Assembly (NCBI GenBank): GCA_033239525.1
Contig: BSYO01000036.1
Location: 5,602,126-5,666,125 of the forward strand
Reading direction: 5' to 3'
DNA length: 64,000 bases
DNA from: Nepenthes gracilis
Taxonomy: Eukaryota > Streptophyta > Magnoliopsida > Caryophyllales > Nepenthaceae
Positions 1-9,213 of this stretch are shown here, piece after piece. The position numbers and the translations under genes were made by a program. Position 1 is the first letter of the stretch; each line of letters starts with the position of its first letter. The notes under the pieces are model-generated. The model saw only the letters and a program-made list of their open reading frames with translations, was not told where the DNA came from and did no database searches.

Positions 1-1373
1 ATGTATATCGAAATAAAATGAGAGACTCTATAAATGTTTAAATTGGTCAAAATGTTTATTCTCCCAATTCTCTTTTGTTCTTTCATTGTTCCGTAATAAA
101 TTCATTCATGTTAATTTTGATGGTGTGAGTATGGTCCTTATCAACACCAAACAATAATTCTATCGTTGCAATTGTAAAGTTTTCCTTGCGTTATATTTGA
201 TTGCGTGAGTATTTATGTTATTGACTTATTATGGTTAATGTTAAGGAGAGCGTATGAAAATACTAAAATATCTTGTCGAATAGAAGGCTACGACACCTTA
301 GCGTGGTCTACACTTATCCAACACTAATTTTCGTATTATAGTGATAATGAGGTATATTAGTTATTGTGGAGGGATGCTTATATTCATGTGACCATCGTAG
401 GAAATGATATTAGGAATATCATTTGGCGATGGGTATTACGGATGGCATGGGTATACTATGGGTACAACCTCTGGGAGGACTGTAGGGGTAGTAAGGATAC
501 CATAAATAATCTCGTTGCACTTACCCAACCACTGGGGCATAAATACGCGATTGTTGGTTCACGGTGGCAGAATAAGATCTAAGGAAATTCATTATGATAT
601 TTCATTATTGTTGATACCTCTTGGTTTGAGATTCGGTGAACTTCAAGAGTTGTATTTGGTAGAATCTCTGTGTCGGATTTTATGGCATTCGAATTCAGTG
701 GAATCCATTTGTTCATTGTTATTTGATTTTCAGGTCGTTCATATTGATATTTGAACCCGGAGATCTCTTTATTTCTCGTGAGATTGGATTCTAAGGAATT
801 CTCGTCTCTTATAAGTGAAAACTAATAATCTTTGTCGCATTAGGGTTTGGAGTGACTTGCCTTTCTTATATATTTGAATCGTAAATGCGATGAAATGCAC
901 TTTCTTGGATATATTTATCTATTGGATATTGTATTATTATTCATCACTATTGGCATACATTAAATATTGTATATACAAAATATTTACTATCTTTCCTTAT
1001 TTGTTTTGGACTTGTTATCACTTGTTGAGTATTTGGTTTACTCTTACATTTTATTGGCTTCAAACATAATTAATTGCATAGTGTGGATCGATGGATCCTA
1101 CTTTTACTACAGAATCTCGAGATAGAGAAGATATTAGAGATAGAAGCCCATAAGGAGAAACTCTAGAGTAAGTTTCATTGATCAATGTTTTATTTAAATA
1201 TGTTATTGGGACTGTATTTTTAAAATAATAATATTATATATATTTATTATTTTAAAAGAATTTATTATAGGAATTATAATTATTATATTGAATTTATAAT
1301 GATGATCAAAATTTTTGAGTTTTCTCGTAGTCGGTCTGAATTGGGTCGAGTGATTTGGGTCCGGGTCGTCACA
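1..1373 (+). repeat. Worn LTR (3' part), Ty3/gypsy-like
   Basis: AT-rich sequence without convincing genes. It ends at 1364-1373 in gggtcgtcaca, a typical 3' terminus of plant Ty3/gypsy (chromovirus-like) LTRs. The next bases (agtagcatagag) could be a decayed initiator-Met tRNA primer site. The last ~110 bp resemble the end of the block at 28735-29610 (shared tataatgat and an AT run before the terminus). The left boundary lies outside the window. Short ORFs here do not resemble proteins. Confidence 0.45.
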
Positions 1374-1559
1374 AGTAGCATAGAGATGGATGATTTTGAA
1401 TTTAACTGCAGAAGACCCTATTTATTTTATACTCCAAAAATACATTCAATATTTTATTTTACTTTATTTAGAATTTTAGAGCTATATTATTTTTCAAAAT
1501 GTTTTGGTGTGCAACAATTTTTAGACTTTATTTATTAAATTTTGTCATTTATGACTATA

Positions 1560-2500
1560 AGATGATTGAAGACTTACAGTTTTTTGAGTAGACAAATTCA
1601 AGTTTGTCACAAAGACAATCATTATCAGATATGTATTTAATGTCTAACATGCATGTTGAAGAAGCCTTAACACAGTCCCTAATTGTTTCGATGTGCTTAA
1701 TTTATTTTAGCTTCACTCTTGCTTTAAATTTAGTATTTTTAGGGTAAAACTATACTATCAGCTCTCTCTTGAGTTCTTTCCATGAGTCGATGCACAATAT
1801 CCCTCGAGTAATTTCCTCATAATTTGTGCACTACCACAATTTGGTATCTCCGATCATATACATTAGTTATAAAAACTTTGGTTTCATTCGAACCCATCTT
1901 CACAACCCTAAGGTATTGTTCTAAATCGAAGATAAAATTGTCAAACCCCTTCAAATCTTACACGCCACCATAAAAGTAAGGTTTTGGAAGCTTGACTTTG
2001 CACTGTTGAAGGCACTACCAAAAGTTGCGATAAAGCGCACTAGAAGGCTTATCTTACCAATGATCTTAATATTCTTTTCTTATAACACTTTAATTGAGTT
2101 GCGGATATCTTCAATTAGATCATTGACCACATCTTCAAGGGATTTTATCTGAACGTTGAGGTTATTCATCCATTTTTATCTTGTCAAATGATTCATCTTG
2201 AACTTTAAACTTGATCAATATTCTCTCAAGAATTTTAAGATAAGTCACTACGATTGGATGAGCCATTGAAGTCATCTGAGGAGCTGCCTAAACCATAGGA
2301 GTCATATGAGTAGTTTGATGTGTTGTCTCTTGAACCATCATTATCCACTATGTGAGTTTTTTTTTCCAAAGTTGAGACTTTTCTTACGGTTCTTCTCAAA
2401 AGTTAGACTGTCTTACTTGCTATCGCAGTATGAATTTCATAACTGTAAAACCGTGGGATGTTTCTATTCCCATTGTTGGTTGGACACCAGCCAAGTTAAC
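1560..2500 (-). pseudogene. Decayed Ty3/gypsy gag fragment
   Basis: On the minus strand, translation in shifting frames gives pieces of a retrotransposon gag domain. One piece reads DNFIFDLEQYLRVVKM (about 1950-1900) and another IDSWKELKRELIV (about 1800-1755). These match the usual gag pattern of a DNFxWDLEQYF block followed by IxTWxxFKxEL. Further upstream on that strand (about 2260-2170) is an amphipathic stretch containing KFKVQDESFDKI. Several stops and frameshifts interrupt it, so it is not functional. It is antisense to the LTR at 1-1373, so the two probably come from different insertions. Confidence 0.55.
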
Positions 2501-3344
2501 ACTTAAGCACATTTAAATGTTAGGGTCCATCATGGAACACAATTACGAAAAATACATCATTGCTAGTTATGTTGAACTTAAGTTAATAACTAATTTAAAG
2601 TGTAGAAATATATAAAAAAATATTAATAGTAACACCTAATAATTGGATATAAAAAAAATTAAAATTTATTTCTTTATATACAAGATTTTGAACCTTTTAA
2701 CTTTTGATGTTAACATATATTAAAAATATTTAACTTTTATGGTAGGATATCTAATTTTTTATAAAGTTAAAATTTAAACTCAATTTACCTAAATTTTTAA
2801 AAATAATTAATAATGTAAAAAAATTATATAAAAATTTATATGATTCGATTTAAATTCTAACACTCTACTGGTGCTACTATTTGCAACTTGGATCCGAAGG
2901 AATGTTTCCAACTTAGAGGAAACAGAAAATTTAGTTTCCGCTTCGATGGCCGAATAATTATTGCCAAACAACACTGTTATGTGGTTGATTTTTACATCAT
3001 AAACTCAGTCAATTTGATGTCTCCATTGAAGGAATGGCAAAGGCATTTTGTTTCCTCAAATCATCAGTTTTAATCTCTAAAAATATTTTTTCCTGAAAAA
3101 GTAAAATAAATAACTTTTAAAAATATATTATATACATAAATATCATATCTTATTTGGTAAACATTATTAGCCAAAAAAGCTTACTATCTAATTGAAACCC
3201 ATAAATTAGGCCATAATCTTTTATGACATAATCCTCATAAACATATCATATTAATATAATTAACGTCACATTCATTTATCTATCTACTATATATAAATCT
3301 ATTAATATGTATAGATAAATAATATATCCATTCTATATAAATCA

Positions 3345-3381
<37 letters not shown>

Positions 3382-3540
3382 TAAATGATATATTACCTGC
3401 GGACAGTATCCAATAATAGATTTCATTTGCTCCCCTTAGAGCCATGAACATCAAGACAAAATTGTTATGGTGTGTCACGCTTATGTGAATCCCAATACTG
3501 GTACAAATCTGCTTAATGGCAATAAATGACGACTGAATCT
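2501..3540. other. AT-rich intergenic DNA with (TA)n microsatellite
   Basis: No gene is supported. The stretch is mostly A/T runs, with a (TA)n microsatellite at about 3348-3379. A 61-codon ORF at 2888-3073 has no recognisable motif. Confidence 0.6.
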
Positions 3541-3566
3541 GAAAATTGAATATGGTATCTTAGCAG

Positions 3567-3965
3567 CTACAATTGCAGTAACATCCAAATCAAGAATGCT
3601 AATTTAAGGATGTAGAATCTAGCATAAAGGAGAAAAAGGGACAGAAACGATAAAGAAAAAGGAATAATCCAACCGCCAGACTTCCTGGCACCCGAGCAAG
3701 AAACCTCGGGGAGAATATTTGGGTGAAAAAACAGCGAGATACCCACCCTTGATATATGCGAGTGCAAGTCGAAGGAGACTCCCGGAGAGCAAACGGGAAA
3801 CAACCCGCTTTGCCCTTTGGGTTGCCTGAATTACTCCTTCCTCTGGTTCCTGTTTCAGGCTTGAATCCTCTCCTATGTTTTCAGACACAAGATCCATGCT
3901 ATACATCTGCACCTTATATTTCATCACTTTCTGCTGGAGCTGCAGCTGAAATTGGCAACACTTGA
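3567..3965 (-). pseudogene. Villin-like C-terminal/headpiece relic (tentative)
   Basis: The minus strand encodes a small-residue and acidic stretch (SAAAPAESDE in one frame, then EDSSLKQEPEE in another). It is followed by AK, a gap of about 16 residues, AY, 7 residues, VF. Plant villins end with an acidic linker and a headpiece of the form AK-(14)-AY-(8)-VF, so order and spacing fit. The frame must change several times and the headpiece core residues are poor. Read together with the villin-linker-like exons at 6-8.2 kb on the same strand, this would be the 3' end of a broken villin gene. Without those neighbours I would not name it. Confidence 0.35.
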
Positions 3966-3987
3966 ACTTTTCAGGGTTGAGCGACCC

Positions 3988-4243
3988 TTGTAAATGAAAA
4001 TATTAATTGATATGTATCAATATTTAGACCACAAATACCAATACTTTTCGATACTACGATAATATTGCAACATATTATATTATCGATGATATATCATCAT
4101 ATTTGGCAAATATATTAGTCGATACGGCCCTATCAGCTTACAACTTTTAAAAAATTTTTTATTCCGATATATCTGATAATGATACATATAGTCCACTATA
4201 CTCAATACTAATATTGCTGCAACCAATACAGATATTTTCATCC
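3988..4243 (+). mobile_element. MITE-like element, copy 1
   Basis: This is an AT-rich ~255-bp element full of cgata/tatcg motifs, ending in GATATTTTCATCC. The same sequence is found at 4922-5184 (inverted), 5588-5818 (same orientation) and 8950-9125 (inverted). The shared core contains ggccctatcagcttacaac followed by a T/A run. It has no coding capacity. Confidence 0.6.
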
Positions 4244-4921
4244 TATGTGTATAAAAGCATAAAAAGTAAGAACTCATTATTACATGTGTTGGGAATTCAG
4301 GATATTCGCAGTAGTAGAACAATAAATAATCACATGATAAAATATCATATCTACGTGGGAAAAACTCTAGAGGAGGAAAAATAACAAACAAGGACAAAAA
4401 CAGAGAGGCTCCACTATTTTCAACAAATAGGATTATTAGAAGAGCCTCATAGCCACAAATTGTGCTTTTGAATATCTTTCAAAACTCTAGAACAAGTCTC
4501 ATACATATAGTATAACTGACGGGCCAAAAAATAAAATTGATCTATATTGCAGGAAGGCAACGGTCCTAGGCCTTTGGCTAGGTCTCTCTATTTCCATCAT
4601 TGATCTCTGTTTAAAATTCACATCAAGTTACATTGTGAATTTTTCTAGTCGAGGTTTCAAACAGATTAGTCATACAAAATGAATTCAAGTCATGCTTAAC
4701 AACATATAACTAAAAAGAGAGACAAAGAGGCACCCTATTTTACCTCCTTCATTCATAATTTTGATACTTTGAAGTGTAGCAAGTTGGAGGATTTACAGAA
4801 ACAAAGGAATCCCTATTTTATTTTTCTGAACTAGTTCATTTGGTCTTTCTTTTTTTTTTTTTCTTTCTTTGGGACAATGAAACTAAAAGAAAGCACCTTT
4901 TTTTGTAGCTGTTACCATAAT

Positions 4922-5184
4922 GGATGAAAATAATGATATCGATAGCGGTCATGACTGTATCTGTATCGAACATAACAAACAATGCGTATTAATTTTAGAT
5001 ATATACGAAAAATATTTTCTGAAAATCATAAATTGATAGGAAAATATTGGCAAACATATTGAGATATATTATCGATACAATAATATATCACGATATTATT
5101 CGGTACCAAGAAATATTAGTATTGGGGGTCCAAATAATAATACATATCAGCTAATATTTCAAATATTGGCAGATATTTTCATCC
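4922..5184 (-). mobile_element. MITE-like element, copy 2, with TSD
   Basis: This is the best-bounded member of the family. It starts GGATGAAAATA and ends TATTTTCATCC, giving an 11-bp terminal inverted repeat. It is flanked by ATAAT on both sides (4917-4921 and 5185-5189), consistent with a 5-bp target-site duplication. It is inverted relative to copy 1. The superfamily cannot be assigned without the autonomous partner. Confidence 0.65.
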
Positions 5185-5587
5185 ATAATCTTCTTATATC
5201 TCTTCTTTTCCTAGTCACGTTGACTTTGCAGATAAATCTCAGCACAGCAACGGGGTTGCCCCATTGCAACCAGAAGGCCAAGCGTGGGTTCAAACCACAA
5301 AGCACAATCTCTTTGTAATAAGGGGTAGAGGTGCTTGTATCTGACCTTTCTAAAGCGTGCAGTGAGGATACTTCATGCACATGGGGCACCCTTCACGTTT
5401 TGCTCTACTCTTGATAAGCCAAGTTTCAAATTTTAGTTTAAAGAAGTTGAAAACAAAATAACATTAAACCCCATTTCAGGAATAAAATTTCAATATGGAA
5501 AATATACTCATTTAAAAGTAGTAAGGGTAAACACTGAAGATTAGCAACAGTTAAAAGAACTAGGCAAACCAACTACTCAGCACCATT

Positions 5588-5818
5588 GATGTAAATATCA
5601 GCTGGCATTGTAAATATCAATGGATATGTATACCAATATTTTCCGATGCCCAATAATATCGCGATACGTTATCATATTAATAATATATTGTGCCATATAT
5701 CGGTCAATATAATCATGTTAGTTTATATTTTTAAAAAAATTCTTCTAATATATTCTTTATCGATATGTATTGTCCAACATGTTTAAGACAAGTACGACCG
5801 ATAATGATATTGTCATCC
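5588..5818 (+). mobile_element. MITE-like element, copy 3
   Basis: It has the same orientation as copy 1. It carries the shared order: a ccaatattttccgat block, then an aatatcgcgatac block, a gtttatatttt plus A/T run, and a terminal gtcatcc. The ends are eroded, so the boundaries are approximate. Confidence 0.5.
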
Positions 5819-6049
5819 ATGCTCTACGCTATCCTATACAATTACAAAAATGAGTGAAGGAAAAAAACTGAGGGAGGGAAAAAAACAAATCTGATGGAAA
5901 AAGAAAGAGGACAGAGGCTGGCCTAACAATTAGCTTTGAGTAGGTTATGAAAACTAAGATAACATTAGAAGATTAAAGTGAAGAAGAAAAACACCTCAGC
6001 CATTTTTTTCCTTACCGAGAGGGATACCTTCAGGTGGTGCGTCGGGTGG

Positions 6050-6245
6050 TGCTGATTATTTTGGGCAGCTAGGAATAATGAAAAAGCAGCCAAGATAGAA
6101 GCTCTCTGAGATCCCTGACTTGCATAGCATGGCATTAAAACAGCAGCTTTGTTTACTTAGTAGGCAGATGTTAAAGAAGATAAGAGCTCAAGCCCTTCGC
6201 GTTGGTGCTCCATGATTTGATCAATCTGACATATTTGGACCCTGC
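6050..6245 (-). pseudogene. Villin linker-like relic, unit 1 (tentative)
   Basis: After a plausible acceptor (tgctaatgcag), the minus strand reads SNHGAPTRRA-stop-AL, then in other frames LLSSLTSAY and GSQRASILAAF. Plant villins of the VLN2/VLN3 type have repeated linker segments of the form GP(T/R)QRAxALAALTSAF and SQRAxAVAAL in this order. Internal stops show it is not functional as read. The same exon is repeated in the second tandem unit (6935-7130). Confidence 0.45.
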
Positions 6246-6934
6246 ATTAGCATAAAAATTTTCCTCTTGGGAGGTAAATATTAGCATAAAGAATACATAT
6301 ATCAACCCTGTCCTCTATTGAGATCAGTCTATCCATACTTTGTTACAGAAAGTTGAAAACAAATCCCTATCATAATCATAAAACACTTTGTTGGAAATCA
6401 TTAGGAAACAAGGTGACAACAAGCATTCAAATGAAAAAAAAAAAAAAATTGTAATAAAATGAAGGCACGAACTTTTATGTGAAAACCGTTTTAAAATGAA
6501 GGGCAAAACCATGGGACTTAGAGCTTGAAATCTTCTAACTATAATGCAAGTCGGGTTGCAACAAACTCACTAAGAGCACCTTTGGATTTACCACAAAACG
6601 TTGGTGAATCAAGCAAAGGAAAATAAGAGAGCAAATGAAATGAAATCACCCGTAAAAATTTTCTATACAATGATTAGAACAATATACCTAAAATGAATAA
6701 GACTGAAACATGATTTGACACCCAACAATTGGCAAAACTTCCTCCATCTCTTTTCCCTTTCTCTCCTAGTTCAGTGCTTAAAGTGTTTTTGAAAATGACT
6801 CATGTAAATTGCCCCCCCCCCCCCCCAAAAAAAAGCAAAAAACAAAAATCTGGCGTTCATTTGAACACCAAGAGAAAAACACCTCAGCCATTTTTTTCCT
6901 TACCGAGAGGGATACCTTCAGGTGGTGCGTCGGG

Positions 6935-7130
6935 TGGTGCTGATTATTTTGGGCAGCTAGGAATAATGAAAAAGCAGCCAAGATAGAAGCTCTCTGAGAT
7001 CCCTGACTTGCATAGCATGGCATTAAAACAGCAGCTTTGTTTACTTAGTAGGCAGATGTTAAAGAAGATAAGAGCTCAAGCCCTTCGCGTTGGTGCTCCA
7101 TGATTTGATCAATCTGACATATTTGGACCC
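6935..7130 (-). pseudogene. Villin linker-like relic, unit 2 (tentative)
   Basis: Duplicate of the relic at 6050-6245, within the second tandem unit. It has the same stop codons and the same QRASILAAF piece. An 81-codon ORF (7023-6778) covers the last part but runs out of the similarity into low-complexity sequence. Confidence 0.45.
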
Positions 7131-7944
7131 TGCATTAGCATAAAAATTTTCCTCTTGGGAGGTAAATATTAGCATAAAGAATGCATATATCAACCCTGTC
7201 CTCTATTGAGATCAGTCTATCCATACTTTGTTACAGAAAGTTGAAAACAAATCCCTATCATAATCATAAAACACTTTGTTGGAAATCATTAGGAAACAAG
7301 GTGACAACAAGCATTCAAAAAAAAAAAAAATTGTAATAAAATGAAGGCACGAACTTTTATGTGAAAACCGTTTTTAAAATGAAGGGCAAAACCATGGGAC
7401 TTAGAGCTTGAAATCTTCTAACTATAATGCAAGTCGGGTTGCAACAAACTCACTAAGAGCACCTTTGGATTTACCACAAAACATTGGTGAATCAAGCAAA
7501 GGAAAATAAGAGAGCAAATGAAATGAAATCACCCGTAAAAATTTTCTATACAATGATTAGAACAATATACCTAAAATGAATAAGACTGAAACATGATTTG
7601 ACACCCAACAATTGGCAAAACTTCCTCCATCTCTTTTCCCTTTCTCTCCTAGTTCAGTGCTTAAAGTGTTTTTGAAAATGACTCATGTAAATTGCCCCCC
7701 AAAAAAAAGCAAAAAACAAAAATCTGGCGTTCATTTGAACACCAAGAGAAAAACACCCCAGAAATTATCTTGGCACACGTGCACGCATCATGCCCAATAA
7801 TTTTGTCCACCCATGTATATGCATGCATCAGACACTATTATTTTGTCCAAATTGGCATAGGTATCCATTAGGCATGCATTAGGCATTATTCTAGAGCAAC
7901 AATAGAAATTATGTACTATGGGCAAGAAACTGTTAAAGAATTGA

Positions 7945-8196
7945 TCAATCCCAATAATGGGAAAAAAAAACATTTTCAAAAGAACAAAGAGAGGATGTGC
8001 AAAGGCAACAGTCTAGTAGCAACAGCTTTTTATGATTATGGCACGCGATTAGACAACCAGAAAAACCTACCGCTATGAATTTTCTTCTGGAAGGGGGCAA
8101 AAGGCACATGATAGAAGTGGCTAAAGCTGAAGCTCTTTGCGCTGGTCCTCGGTTTGACACACTTGATCTATTTGCACTCTGCAATAGCATAAACAA
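7945..8196 (-). pseudogene. Villin linker-like exon relic (tentative)
   Basis: After a plausible acceptor (tgctattgcag near 8180), the minus strand encodes SANRSSVSNRGPAQRASALA. This is close in form to the GPxQRAxALAAL linker of plant villins. It is upstream, in the sense of transcription, of the two relics at 6-7.1 kb and the headpiece-like relic at 3.6-3.9 kb, so the order matches a villin 3' end. No gelsolin-repeat exons are seen further upstream, where the PPR gene begins. The fragment is therefore a truncated copy. Confidence 0.4.
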
Positions 8197-8949
8197 TTCA
8201 TGTTCATGATCTTTACGTTAAACTGAGCATGTCACCCTAATTACTAAACAGAGCCAAGGATATAACGCATAACCATAATCACAAAAAATCCCTTAACAAA
8301 TTGCAAATCATGTCCTCTCCCAGCCCCATTCCAACCCCAAAAGGGAGAAGATAAAGTAGTTAAAGGGGCATCAGCCAACAGAAGCAGGTCTCTTGTACAT
8401 ATGGCCATGGCAAAACTAAGCACAAAAGAAATCCCATAATATTGGCACAGCTGTTATAGTAGAAACACAAATTGAGGAATATTTCAGTTCATGGTATTTC
8501 CACATTAGAAGGTAAAGACAGTGAGATGACCTTATTCACACTTCATGCTGTTGAGAGATCTAAAATAAGTACTATAAAAAAACACAAGCCCCTAATATTT
8601 CAGAATTCTAACAAAAAAAGAAAATCTAATATCCGATACTTTTGCATCAAAATGTTTGGAGATATATTACAACTAGAGAAACAAAGAAGTTTTTATTGAG
8701 TCCTTACAGGCAAAAACAAGTTTTGACATGCAAATGAGAGCTCACTCACACCACTAAGTGGAGTTGTAGGGGCAAGGAGGAAATCGAAAGGAACATTTAT
8801 AAGTTGACATTTATGGAGTTCAACAATAAGAAATTCATGTAAGAGAAATTTATAACAGGATATTTCAACATGGGAAGAGACTAAGATTGATATCTTAGAT
8901 GACTAGCTGCTTCCTCTTTCTTTTGGGAGCAGGAAGGCATCAACCAGTA
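8197..8949. other. Intergenic, no gene seen
   Basis: No coding signal is seen. A 75-codon ORF at 8472-8699 is unsupported by motifs. The sequence is moderately AT-rich and unrelated to the duplicated blocks. Confidence 0.5.
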
Positions 8950-9125
8950 CCATGATTTAAAATATCAACATCAGTATCTATGTTGGTATTGGTATCAGCA
9001 TTGAAATGAAAAAAATTCTTAAAAATTATAAGTTGACAGGACCATATAGGCTACTGATATATCACCGATACAAAAATATCGCAATATTGTTGTGGTATCG
9101 GAAAATATTGGGAGATTTCTACACC
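8950..9125 (-). mobile_element. MITE-like element, copy 4, in PPR 3' flank
   Basis: It is inverted relative to copy 1. The piece running from the A/T run through ataagttgacaggaccatat to aatatcgcaatattg matches the reverse complement of copy 1. The element lies about 90 bp downstream of the PPR stop codon, so it probably falls within the transcript's 3' UTR. Confidence 0.5.
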
Positions 9126-9213
9126 AATGATCAGTGCCAAAGTTCACTGCACTCAGGCAAAATCATCATAAACGCAAAAAAAAATCTGAAAAGAAATAAT
9201 CAGATACCACATT

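Larger units (their letters stand above)
5986..7747. repeat. Tandem duplication of a 0.88-kb unit
   Basis: Two almost identical head-to-tail units occupy 5986-6873 and 6874-7747. A third start (gaaaaacacccca) at 7748 breaks off at once. Differences are mostly in homopolymers: a C16 tract near 6813-6828 is about C6 in unit 2, and an A15 near 6435 is shorter in unit 2. There are only a few substitutions, so the duplication is recent relative to the surrounding decay. Each unit contains one villin-like relic on the minus strand. Confidence 0.9.
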
